Made by a program: the position numbers and the translations under genes
Shown here: positions 1-7,395 of the stretch, in pieces
Layout of the letters: each line of letters begins with the position of its first letter
Numbering within the stretch: the stretch's first letter is position 1
Assembly: GCA_010021145.1 (NCBI GenBank)
Contig: RGRP01000025.1
Location: forward strand, 1 to 9,330
Origin: Candidatus Fonsibacter lacus
Lineage (GTDB): Bacteria; Pseudomonadota; Alphaproteobacteria; Pelagibacterales; Pelagibacteraceae
Direction: 5' to 3'
DNA length: 9,330 nucleotides
The notes under the pieces: model-generated
Databases searched by the model: none
What the model was told of the DNA's origin: nothing
Seen by the model: only the letters and a program-made list of their open reading frames with translations

Positions 1-2633
1 TTAACTCTTGAATTAGCATTATCACCATTTTCCTTTGGTATTGCCCTTCTTGCATCTTCTCCTCCCTCTCCACTACATGAAGCTCCACCAATTCTATTCA
101 TTGCAATTGCTAAAGTTTCATGCGCCTCTTTAGAAAGAGCTCCTAAAGACATACTGCCACTTCCAAATCTTTTTCTTATATTTGTAATAGATTCAACTTC
201 TTCAATTAGAATTGGTTTTTTAATTAAATTAAAATCTAAAAGATCCCTAAGATTTAAGGGGTGTTGTTCGTTAATAATTTTTGAATATTTTTTATATAAA
301 TCATAAGAATCCTTCGCAACAGCATTTTGTAACATATGCATAGTCATTGCTTGGTTAGAATGCTGTTCTCCTCCTTTTCTAAATTTATAAAATCCCCCGA
401 TTGGCAAACTAATTACATTTCCTCTAAATGCTTTTTGATGTTGAGTTCTGATCATTTTCTCAATTCCAGAAACTCCAATCCCAGAAATTTTCGAATACAT
501 TCCTGGAAAGTATTCAGCAACCAAAGCTCTACTTAAACCAAGACCGCTAAAATTTAAACCACCTCTATAAGAACTAATGACTGATATGCCAAGTTTAGAC
601 ATAACTTTTAATAATCCATCATTGACTGCTTTGATGTAATTACTAACGCATTCAGTAAAAGTTAATTTTCCAAAAATTTTTTTTTGATATCTTTGATAAA
701 TACAATCAAATGCCAAATATGGATTAACTGTTGTAGCGCCAACGCCAATTAAAACTGCAAAATAATGAACATCTAAACATTCTGCTGACTTAATATTTAA
801 TGAGGTAAATTTTCTAAGTCCGTGATTAACTAAATGAGTTTGCACTGCACCCGTTGCAAGAATAATTGGAATTCCAATTTTTTTAGCTGAAATTTTCTCA
901 TCAGTTAAAATAATATGTTTAGCGCCTTCTCTAACTGCTATTTCTGCTTCCGTTTGAATTCTTTTTAATTCTTTTTTTAAGTTAATTTCTGAATCTTCAG
1001 CATCAAATGTACAATCTATTTCTCTATATTCATCATTTAAAACTTCAAATAATTTTTTAAATTGAGCATTAGATAATACTGGACTTTCTAAAAGATAACT
1101 TTTTTTATTAAACAAATCTTCACCTAAGATATTTTGTAAATTTCCAATTCTTGTATTCAATGACATCACTCTATTTTCTCTTAAAGAGTCGATTGGAGGA
1201 TTTGTTACTTGACTGAAATTTTGTCTGAAAAAGTGTGATAATGGCCTATAAATATCAGATAAAACAGCTGCTGGTGTATCATCGCCCATAGAACCGACTG
1301 CTTCTTTTTTATCCTCCACCATTGGATGTAAAATCATCTCTAAGTCCTCAATAGAGATACCACCCTCATCAAGATTAACGGCTATCATTTGTCCTGGTCC
1401 TACTCTGCCTCTATAAATAATATTCTCCTCTTGAACTGGAACCATTCCAGTTTCTGATCCTGCAAATAAAATTTTATCTTTTGTAATTGTATATCTTAAT
1501 GGTCTTAAACCATTTCTATCTGTTGCAGCCAAAATCCAATTACCATCAGTTGCAGCAATTGCTGCTGGACCATCCCAAGGTTCAATGACTGAGTTTAAAT
1601 AATTATACATATCTCGATAAGCTTGGGGAATAATTTTGCTTCTCTTAGACCATGCTTCTGGCATCAACATCATTTTAACAAGCGGTAGCAATCTTCCTGA
1701 CCTTGTTAGCAATTCAAAGACGGAATCGAGACAAGCTGTGTCAGAACTTCCAGATTTTAAAATTGGTTTTAGATCTTCAATGTTTGGATACAAATCAGAT
1801 TCAAGTCCTTGCTCATGAGTCTTCATCCAATTCACATTTCCTTTTAAAGTATTTATCTCACCATTATGCGCTAAGATTCTAAAAGGTTGAGCAAGTTCCC
1901 AGCTTGGAAAAGTATTCGTTGAATATCTTTGATGAAAAATTGAAAATCTAGAAACAAATCTTTTATCTAGTAAATCTGGATAAAAATCTGATAAGTGCTC
2001 AGCTAAAAACATTCCTTTATAAATTATCGATCTTGAACTAATTGATGAAATATAAAAATCTTTTAACTGTGATTGTGTAATCTTTTTTTCAATTTTTTTT
2101 CTTACGATATAAATATTTTTTTCTAATTCTTCTGATCCTGTTTTTACTATTGGAGAAAATAATATTTGCTCAATTTCAGGTCTTGTGTCGTTTGCCTTAA
2201 TTCCAAGAACTTTTGCTTTTACTGGAACGTGTCTCCAGCCAAATATATAAAAATTATTAGATAGCAATTCATGCTCAACGATAGTTCTACAAGCTTCTTG
2301 TGCTCCATAATCATTTCTAGGTAAAAAAATCATACCCACACATAATTGATCGTTTTTATGAGTGTGATGTCCTGTAATTTTTATTTGTTCTTCAAAAAAA
2401 TCTTTTGATAATTCAATATGAATTCCAGCTCCATCCCCTGTTTTTCCATCCTTATCTACTGCGCCTCTATGCCAAACAGCTTTGAGCGCTTCAATTCCAT
2501 TTTCAACCACTTCTCTTCTTGGTTTTCCGTCAATTGATGCAACAAAACCAACGCCGCAAGAGTCATGCTCGTCCCCTTTATTATAAATCCCCGCTTCGGT
2601 TAATTTTTTTAAATTTCGATCTAAAATTCTCAT
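1..2633 (-). CDS. gltB: Glutamate synthase (NADPH) large (alpha) subunit, N-terminal 877 residues, truncated by the window edge
   Basis: The alpha subunit takes the amide nitrogen of glutamine and uses it to turn 2-oxoglutarate into glutamate, working with GltD in the cytoplasm. The ATG at 2633 gives a short propeptide and then DSCGVGF, placing the nucleophile of the class II glutaminase domain at Cys26. This is followed by WHRGAVDKDGKTGDGAG, the alphaproteobacterial form. HQRYSTNTFPSW begins at residue 234 and NGEIN at 257, both typical of the glutaminase domain. The central domain follows, and the FMN synthase domain opens with MSLGALSKEAHETLAIAM at residue 828, then RIGG and SGEGGED. The family is usually about 1500 residues, so roughly 600 C-terminal residues, including the Fe-S cysteines, lie outside the window. 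The frame at the left edge matches the frame at the start codon, and no in-frame stop was found by hand translation. The start lies 7 bases after the gltD stop, so the two are probably co-transcribed. No strong ribosome binding site is visible. Confidence 0.96.
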   Translation of the reverse strand, partial: MRILDRNLKKLTEAGIYNKGDEHDSCGVGFVASIDGKPRREVVENGIEALKAVWHRGAVDKDGKTGDGAGIHIELSKDFFEEQIKITGHHTHKNDQLCVGMIFLPRNDYGAQEACRTIVEHELLSNNFYIFGWRHVPVKAKVLGIKANDTRPEIEQILFSPIVKTGSEELEKNIYIVRKKIEKKITQSQLKDFYISSISSRSIIYKGMFLAEHLSDFYPDLLDKRFVSRFSIFHQRYSTNTFPSWELAQPFRILAHNGEINTLKGNVNWMKTHEQGLESDLYPNIEDLKPILKSGSSDTACLDSVFELLTRSGRLLPLVKMMLMPEAWSKRSKIIPQAYRDMYNYLNSVIEPWDGPAAIAATDGNWILAATDRNGLRPLRYTITKDKILFAGSETGMVPVQEENIIYRGRVGPGQMIAVNLDEGGISIEDLEMILHPMVEDKKEAVGSMGDDTPAAVLSDIYRPLSHFFRQNFSQVTNPPIDSLRENRVMSLNTRIGNLQNILGEDLFNKKSYLLESPVLSNAQFKKLFEVLNDEYREIDCTFDAEDSEINLKKELKRIQTEAEIAVREGAKHIILTDEKISAKKIGIPIILATGAVQTHLVNHGLRKFTSLNIKSAECLDVHYFAVLIGVGATTVNPYLAFDCIYQRYQKKIFGKLTFTECVSNYIKAVNDGLLKVMSKLGISVISSYRGGLNFSGLGLSRALVAEYFPGMYSKISGIGVSGIEKMIRTQHQKAFRGNVISLPIGGFYKFRKGGEQHSNQAMTMHMLQNAVAKDSYDLYKKYSKIINEQHPLNLRDLLDFNLIKKPILIEEVESITNIRKRFGSGSMSLGALSKEAHETLAIAMNRIGGASCSGEGGEDARRAIPKENGDNANSRV

Positions 2634-2640
2634 AAATAAA

Positions 2641-3874
2641 TTAAGCAACCATTCTTTTTTTCTTTGATGACTTACAAATCTTATTTTTTAAATAAATATC
2701 CATTGCTTCTGCAGCATCTCTTCCGTCTTTAATAGCCCAAACAACTAATGATGCTCCTCTTACAATATCTCCAGCTGCAAAAACTCCGTCCAAATTTGTT
2801 TGCATTGTTTTAAGATCTATTTTGATAGTTCCCCATTTGGATACATCAAGTTTTGGCTCTGAAAATAATGTTGGAATATCTTCAGGATCAAATCCTAAAG
2901 CTTTAATTACCATATCAGCTTTAATTTTAATTTCTGAGCCTTGAATAATTTCTGGTGTTTGTCTTCCAGTTGCATCCGCTTCACCTAATTTCATTTTATT
3001 AAGAATAACTTCTGCAACTTTTCCATTTTTTCCAATAAATTCTTTTGGATTTGTAAGCCATTGAAAATCTACTCCTTCTTCTTCAGCATTAGCAACCTCT
3101 CTTGCTGAACCTGGCATATTTTTTTTGTCTCTTCTGTATAAACACTTTACTGATTTAGCATTTTGTCTTATTGAAGTTCTAACACAATCCATTGCTGTAT
3201 CGTGCATCTTTTCCAACTACAAAATTTAATTCAAATTTAATTCCACCGTCTTTTAAAAGTTTTGTTCTTCTTTCAACAATATTTTTTTCTAATTTAAAGT
3301 TTGGAATTCCATAAATTAATAATCCGCCTGGTCTGTCGTATTTATCATAAACCGTAATTTCATATCCAATTTTTCTAAGTTGCTCCGCAGCTGCAAGACC
3401 TGCAGGTCCTGCCCCTATGATGCCAACACTTTGTCCTAAATTTTTTTTAATTTTAATTGGTTTTACCCAACCTTCTTCAAAAGCAGTGTCAGTAATAAAT
3501 TTTTCTATAGAACCAATAGTGACTGTGCCGTGTCCTGCTCTTTCAATTACGCAGTTTCCTTCACAAAGTCTGTCTTGGGGACATATTCTCCCACAAACCT
3601 CTGGCATATTATTAGTTGCTGAAGAAATTTCATAAGCTTCTTCTAATCTACCTTCGGCTGTTAACTTTAGCCAATCAGGAATATTATTTGAAAGTGGACA
3701 GTGAATTTGACAATAAGGAACTCCGCACTGTGAACATCTACTAGATTGTTCCTCTGCTTTTGGAGCAATATAATTTTTATAAATTTCAGAAAAGTTTTTA
3801 ATTCTTTCAGATGGACTTAATTTTTCAGGAGTTTGTCCTTTTGTATTAACAAATTTCAGCATTTTTTCTGACAT
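2641..3874 (-). pseudogene. gltD: Glutamate synthase small (beta) subunit, disrupted by internal deletion and frameshift
   Basis: GltD oxidises NADPH and passes electrons through FAD and 4Fe-4S clusters to GltB. The 5' open frame (3874 down to 3179, 231 residues) has two cysteine sets, C47/C50/C55/C59 and C94/C98/C104/C108, then the FAD motif GIIGAGPAGL at 151-160 and IPNFKLEK near 190. It runs normally to VVGKD at 219-223 and then reads off-frame to a stop. The 3' open frame (to 2641) resumes at DTAMDCVRTSIRQ in a different frame. It contains CLYRRDKKNMPGS and the C-terminal FAD contact GVFAAGDIVRGASLVVWAI. Compared with E. coli GltD (about 472 residues), some 70 residues are missing between VGKD and DTAMDC, including the GGG part of the NADPH-binding motif. 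The rest is well conserved, so the lesion is either recent or an assembly or amplification error. Start chosen at ATG 3874; Met5 is an alternative. Both halves have nearby start codons, but neither could form a complete reductase alone. Confidence 0.9.
3199..3208 (-). other. Deletion/frameshift junction inside gltD
   Basis: Read on the minus strand the ten bases are GATGCACGAT. The first GAT is the Asp of VGKD in the upstream frame; the second GAT is the Asp of DTAMDC in the downstream frame. Only four bases separate them, where intact family members have about 70 codons, and four is not a multiple of three, which produces the frameshift. The GAT on each side is a three-base direct repeat that could mark the breakpoints; the extra GCAC is not explained by simple repeat-mediated deletion. 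Confidence 0.8.
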
Positions 3875-3976
3875 TAGTAAAAATCTTTAAAATTTAGTGT
3901 TTTTTTACATTATTCACACAAAAGCTATATTTTTAAAAGATAAATTAGGACAGTAATAATGAATCATTTTTAATTA

Positions 3977-3996
3977 TTTACTAATTAATTAGTAAA
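3977..3996. repeat. Perfect 20-bp palindrome, candidate operator
   Basis: The half-site TTTACTAATT is followed directly by its exact reverse complement, with no spacer and no mismatch; symmetry ends at the next base on each side. It sits 103 bp upstream of the gltD start and 99 bp upstream of the uppP start, close to the middle of the divergent region. A dimeric regulator site is a natural reading. AT-rich DNA makes short palindromes common, but ten matched pairs in a row is longer than the background seen nearby. Confidence 0.45.
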
Positions 3997-4016
3997 ATTC
4001 AGGCTTTTTATTCATA

Positions 4017-4035
4017 TTACAATTAAAAATTGTAA
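4017..4035. repeat. Short inverted repeat with 8-bp arms and 3-base loop
   Basis: The arms TTACAATT and AATTGTAA are perfect complements around a central AAA. It lies about 60 bp upstream of the uppP start. It could be a second regulator site or a weak hairpin. It lacks the G/C-rich stem and T tract expected of an intrinsic terminator, so a terminator role is not supported. Confidence 0.35.
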
Positions 4036-4094
4036 ACAATATTTAACTAATAATTAAATTTATAAAGTTATCTGCCTAGACTAAAGCTTTAATT

Positions 4095-4859
4095 ATGGAT
4101 GAGTTAATTAAAATAATAATTCTTGGAATTGTTCAGGGTATTGCTGAATTTTTACCTATCTCATCAAATGCTCATCTTATTATGACGGAGCAATTACTTG
4201 ATTATCATAATCATAATGAAATTTTAAATCTTGTTTTTCATTTAGGCTCTTTACTTGCGATCATAACTTATTTTTTTTCAGAGCTTTTGGGATTACTAAA
4301 AAAAATAAAGATGATTTTTAATATCATTACAGCAACCATCCCTGTAATTATTGTTGGATATTTTGTTCACAAATTTCGTCTGATAAATTATGAATATTTT
4401 TCAATTAAAATAATTGCGCTTACTTTAATTATTTTTGGAATTATTTTATTTATTAGTGACAAAATAAATCATTCAAAAACTCTATATAAAGATCTTAATT
4501 TAAAAAATTCTTTAGTAATTGGTTTGTTTCAAATAATTTCTCTTATTCCTGGCGTAAGTAGATCGGGTATTACTTTAACTGCTGGACGTTTTTTAGGATA
4601 TTCAAGATTTGAAGCTGCAAAATTTTCTTTTTTTTTATCAATACCAACAACGGCTGGGGCATGTTTTCTTGGAGTGCTAGATTTAATTAAAACAAACAAT
4701 TCAGATTTAAATTATATTGCAATAGTTGCTTTTATTACTTCTTTTCTTTCTTCTTATCTTACAATAAAATTTTTTTTATCTTTTATATCTAAATTTAACT
4801 TAAATATTTTCATTTATTACAGAATAATTCTTGGTGTATTTATACTATTATTTCTTTAA
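4095..4859 (+). CDS. uppP: Undecaprenyl-diphosphatase (UppP/BacA family)
   Basis: This integral membrane enzyme removes a phosphate from undecaprenyl diphosphate and so recycles the lipid carrier used for peptidoglycan and other envelope polymers; the family also gives bacitracin tolerance. The 254 residues are close to the usual 260-270. The first conserved motif is GIVQGIAEFLPISSNAHL at residues 11-28, with the Q14/E18 pair in place of ExxxE, Ser23/Ser24 and His27. The second is PGVSRSGIT at 152-160, with Arg156 as the expected catalytic arginine, followed by AGRFLGYSRFEAAKFSFFLSIP. Several hydrophobic membrane segments are evident between the motifs and at the C-terminus. The ATG at 4095 places the first motif at the normal distance from the N-terminus. 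No clear Shine-Dalgarno is present. The TAA stop shares its bases with the stop of the convergent gene, so no terminator separates the two. Confidence 0.95.
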   Translation: MDELIKIIILGIVQGIAEFLPISSNAHLIMTEQLLDYHNHNEILNLVFHLGSLLAIITYFFSELLGLLKKIKMIFNIITATIPVIIVGYFVHKFRLINYEYFSIKIIALTLIIFGIILFISDKINHSKTLYKDLNLKNSLVIGLFQIISLIPGVSRSGITLTAGRFLGYSRFEAAKFSFFLSIPTTAGACFLGVLDLIKTNNSDLNYIAIVAFITSFLSSYLTIKFFLSFISKFNLNIFIYYRIILGVFILLFL

Positions 4860-5776
4860 CGAATAACCTGACTAAAAATATAATTAGGTAATATTATCTC
4901 AACAGTCCTGGTTGATATACCAAGCTCTTTAAAACCTGGATATTGATTTGAACAAACATTATCTGACTTTAATATTTCTAACTGATCTTCTGTTAGTAAA
5001 GGATTAGGGAATAATTGCATTACTTTTGCCTGCACTCTTGATACAAAGTCTGGAAGTTCCACTATCAATCTTTTCTTTTTTAATGACACAAGCAATGTTT
5101 CAATTAATTCTTTAAAAGTATAAATCTTAGGACCTCCTAACTCATAAATAGAATTAAGGTTAACTTGTTCTATAATTTTAATAATAGCATCAGTGACATC
5201 TCCAACATAACATGGTTGAAATTTTGTCTTAGACCCTGCAAGAGGGATAATAGGTAAAATATTTATTAATTTATTAAATAAATTAAAAAAACTATCATTT
5301 GTACCAAATACAATACTAGGGCGAACAATAATTGAATTTTTGAAGTTATGCATAACGGCTTCTTCCCCTTGAAATTTTGATTTGATGTATAAAGAATTAG
5401 AATTTTTATTTGCACCTAATGCTGAAATATGAATAAATTTTTTAGTAACTCCTTTATCTAAAATACTTGATAAAAATTTTGGAAATAAATGATGCACATG
5501 ATCAAATTTTTGATTTTTTTTCTCATATAAAACTCCTATGCAATTAATCACAATCTCTGAACTCTTTATAAATTCATTAAGATTTGAGAAATCAAATGGA
5601 TTAAACTTTAAAACTTCAATTTGTCCTGGTTCTCCCATTGGTTTTAGATAACCATGAAGGTAAGGATTTCGTGTTGGAACGACTATTTTAAAACCTTTTT
5701 TTGCAAGTTTGCCTATAAGATTTCGACCTATAAATCCTGTTCCACCGAATACTGTTATTGTCTTTTTTTCTGCCAT
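4856..5776 (-). CDS. NAD(P)-binding epimerase/dehydratase-family protein, complex I NDUFA9-like
   Basis: An atypical short-chain dehydrogenase of 306 residues. The N-terminal Rossmann motif GGTGFIG lies at 11-17. VINCIGVLYE around 77-86, ISALGAN at 117-123 and VRPSIVFG at 151-158 are the family's other landmarks. Tyr130 and Lys134 form a YxxxK pair, with Ser118 as a possible partner. FQPCYVGDV near 187-195 closely resembles NDUFA9 homologues, where the protein is an accessory subunit of respiratory complex I. Alphaproteobacteria commonly carry such a gene, often annotated as a complex I NDUFA9 family protein, but its catalytic activity and true partner in bacteria are unsettled. No nuo gene is in the window to support a complex I role. 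The start at ATG 5776 places the Rossmann motif at the usual distance. The gene is convergent with uppP, overlapping it by 4 bases, and divergent from rnd. Confidence 0.88.
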   Translation of the reverse strand: MAEKKTITVFGGTGFIGRNLIGKLAKKGFKIVVPTRNPYLHGYLKPMGEPGQIEVLKFNPFDFSNLNEFIKSSEIVINCIGVLYEKKNQKFDHVHHLFPKFLSSILDKGVTKKFIHISALGANKNSNSLYIKSKFQGEEAVMHNFKNSIIVRPSIVFGTNDSFFNLFNKLINILPIIPLAGSKTKFQPCYVGDVTDAIIKIIEQVNLNSIYELGGPKIYTFKELIETLLVSLKKKRLIVELPDFVSRVQAKVMQLFPNPLLTEDQLEILKSDNVCSNQYPGFKELGISTRTVEIILPNYIFSQVIR

Positions 5777-5823
5777 TGTTTAATCATAATAATTAAAGAT
5801 AATACCTTTTATTTAACAATAGT
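5777..5823. promoter_or_regulatory. Divergent promoter region between the NDUFA9-like gene and rnd
   Basis: Only 47 bp separate two divergent start codons. For the rightward operon, TTGTTT (5776-5781) and GATAAT (5798-5803) are spaced by 16 bp and would give a leader of about 15 bases. For the leftward gene, TATTAT is read from 5804 to 5799 on the minus strand, with no convincing -35. The two -10-like boxes overlap, so the promoters may compete. The leader before rnd lacks a clear Shine-Dalgarno. Assignment is by consensus only, in AT-rich DNA. Confidence 0.4.
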
Positions 5824-6435
5824 ATGAAAGTCAAAATCCATAAAAATGATCTGCCCAATAATTTAAGTCTTGGAAAAATTATTGCAATTGATACCGAAAC
5901 AATGGGTCTTGATTATAAAAGGGATCCCCTTTGTCTTGTTCAAATGTCTTCTGGCAATGAAGAAGTTCATTTAATTCAAATTAATAGAAAAACATTTAAA
6001 GCTGATAATTTAAAAAAAATTCTAGAAGACAATAACATTAAAAAAATTTTTCAATTTGCAAGGTTTGATCTTGCAGTTTTAAACTATTATTTAAAAGCAG
6101 AAATAAACAATGTGTACTGCACAAAGATTGCATCAAAAATTGGCAGAACTTATACAGATAAACATGGTCTTAAAGATTTATGTAAAGAACTTTTAAATAT
6201 TGAACTATCAAAGCAAATGCAAAGTTCAGATTGGGGTGCAGAAACTTTAACCGAACAACAAGTAAATTACGCAGCATCGGATGTTTTATATTTGCATAAA
6301 ATTAAAGTGGAACTAGATAAAATTTTAATTAGAGAAAAACGAATGGAACTAGCTGAACATTGTTTTAATTTTTTAAAACATCGAGTAACATTAGATCTTG
6401 CTGGTTGGAACAATCAAGATATTTTTGCACATTAG
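5824..6435 (+). CDS. rnd: RNase D-like 3'-5' exonuclease, short form without HRDC domains
   Basis: A DEDDy-type exonuclease that would trim the 3' ends of structured RNAs such as tRNA precursors. Exo I is AIDTETMGL with Asp23 and Glu25. Exo II is QFARFDLAVL with Asp82. Exo III is YAASDVLYL with Tyr149 and Asp153, giving all five expected active-site residues. The protein is 203 residues, against about 375 for E. coli RNase D, and it stops after the exonuclease domain, so the HRDC domains are absent. This short form is common in alphaproteobacteria and is not a truncation: Exo III is followed by a complete C-terminal helix region. It is the first gene of the rightward operon; the next start codon follows its TAG directly. 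The link to LPS genes looks positional rather than functional. Confidence 0.93.
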   Translation: MKVKIHKNDLPNNLSLGKIIAIDTETMGLDYKRDPLCLVQMSSGNEEVHLIQINRKTFKADNLKKILEDNNIKKIFQFARFDLAVLNYYLKAEINNVYCTKIASKIGRTYTDKHGLKDLCKELLNIELSKQMQSSDWGAETLTEQQVNYAASDVLYLHKIKVELDKILIREKRMELAEHCFNFLKHRVTLDLAGWNNQDIFAH

Positions 6436-7395
6436 ATGATACAAAATCAAAAAATAAAATTTGCAAAAGAAGTAATTTTTCAGGAAATCAATGCATTAAA
6501 AAAATTATCTAAATCTTATAATGCTAATTTTACTAAAGCTATTGACCTAATTCAGAAATGCAAAGGTAAAATAATATGTGTTGGCATGGGAAAGTCAGGC
6601 CATATTATTAGAAAAATTTCTGCAACATTAAGTTCTGTAGGAGTTCCATCTGTCTACCTACATCCATCTGAGGCCGCTCATGGAGATCTTGGTGCCTGCA
6701 ATCCAAAGCAAGATTGCTTTTTAATTATGTCTTATTCTGGAAATACTGATGAATTAAAAAGTATCTTAAATTATGCACATAAATTTAAAATGCCTATTAT
6801 TGGCGTTGCTTCAAAAGAAAATTCAACTTTAATAAATGCAAGCACAATCAAAATTGTTCTTCCAAAAGTAAAAGAGGCTGGTCTTGACATTGTTCCAACA
6901 AGCTCTACTTCAATGTTGCTCGCTTGGGGCGATAGCGTTGCAATCACGCTGATGAAGTTAAATAAATTTAGCAAAGAAAAATTTGCCGTTTATCATCCAT
7001 CCGGTGCTTTGGGAAAACAACTTACACGTGTCAAAGATATTATGATTAAAAGATCTGAAGTTCCTTTTATCAATGAAAAGGCGTCTGTAAAAAATGCAGT
7101 TATTCAAATAACCAAAAAAACTTATGGCTGTGTGCTTGTTGTAAATAAATCTAAAAAAGTTACAGGAATTATAACGGATGGAGATATAAGACGTTCCATT
7201 CACAAGAAGAATTTTTTAGAAAAAACTGCAAAAGAGGTAATGACTAAACAACCAAAAATGATTTCTGAAAATACGCTTGCAGGATCTGCTCTTGATATAA
7301 TGAATAAGAAAAAAATTACCTCTCTTATTGTTAAGGGTAAAAATAATAATTACGGACTAATTCACATACATTCTCTTATTAGTTTTGGAGTTTAA
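6436..7395 (+). CDS. kdsD: D-arabinose 5-phosphate isomerase (KpsF/GutQ family)
   Basis: This enzyme interconverts D-ribulose 5-phosphate and D-arabinose 5-phosphate, the first committed step to Kdo, the sugar that joins lipid A to the LPS core. An SIS domain comes first: VGMGKSGHI near 49-57 (Lys53), HPSEAAHGDLG at 76-86, SYSGNTDEL at 99-107, KEAGLDIVPTSST at 146-158 and YHPSGALGK at 186-194 (His187). By position, Lys53, Glu106, Glu147 and His187 correspond to the key residues of E. coli KdsD. Two CBS repeats follow, at roughly 203-260 and 266-319, the first including GIITDGDIRRS. The 319 residues match the family. The start follows the rnd stop with no gap, and the stop overlaps the lptC start by one base (TAATG), pointing to translational coupling. 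A kdsC phosphatase, which sits next to kdsD in enterobacteria, is absent here. Confidence 0.95.
   Translation: MIQNQKIKFAKEVIFQEINALKKLSKSYNANFTKAIDLIQKCKGKIICVGMGKSGHIIRKISATLSSVGVPSVYLHPSEAAHGDLGACNPKQDCFLIMSYSGNTDELKSILNYAHKFKMPIIGVASKENSTLINASTIKIVLPKVKEAGLDIVPTSSTSMLLAWGDSVAITLMKLNKFSKEKFAVYHPSGALGKQLTRVKDIMIKRSEVPFINEKASVKNAVIQITKKTYGCVLVVNKSKKVTGIITDGDIRRSIHKKNFLEKTAKEVMTKQPKMISENTLAGSALDIMNKKKITSLIVKGKNNNYGLIHIHSLISFGV

Larger units (their letters stand above)
3875..4094. promoter_or_regulatory. Divergent intergenic region between gltD and uppP
   Basis: This 220-bp stretch lies between two divergent start codons and must hold the promoters for gltD-gltB (leftward) and uppP (rightward), because neither has another upstream gene in its direction. 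It is extremely AT-rich, so -10-like matches are abundant and I cannot choose one with confidence. It holds a perfect 20-bp palindrome and a hairpin-capable inverted repeat, listed separately. The 10-mer ATTAGTAAAA occurs in the right arm of the palindrome (3988-3997) and again over the gltD start codon (3873-3882). No open frame of note, tRNA or recognised riboswitch fold is visible. Confidence 0.55.

Noticed and set aside
336..536. Plus-strand open frame of 66 residues inside the gltB region
   Set aside because: It lies opposite the conserved central domain of gltB, has no recognisable domain and has no ribosome binding context.
1636..1818. Plus-strand open frame of 60 residues inside the gltB region
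   Set aside because: It lies opposite conserved glutaminase-domain coding sequence of gltB; no independent support.
3179..3216. Treating the two gltD halves as separate, overlapping real genes
   Set aside because: Both halves match adjacent parts of one protein family, and the overlap codes for family sequence in only one frame on each side; a programmed frameshift cannot restore the ~70 missing residues.
3417..3635. Plus-strand open frame of 72 residues opposite gltD
   Set aside because: It mirrors the Fe-S and FAD motif region of gltD and has no protein-like features of its own.
3875..4094. Riboswitch or small RNA in the gltD leader
   Set aside because: The region has almost no G/C pairs for a stable fold and shows no motif of a known glutamine or glycine riboswitch.
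6771..7203. Two minus-strand open frames opposite kdsD
   Set aside because: They are antisense to the SIS and CBS domains of a clearly intact kdsD.
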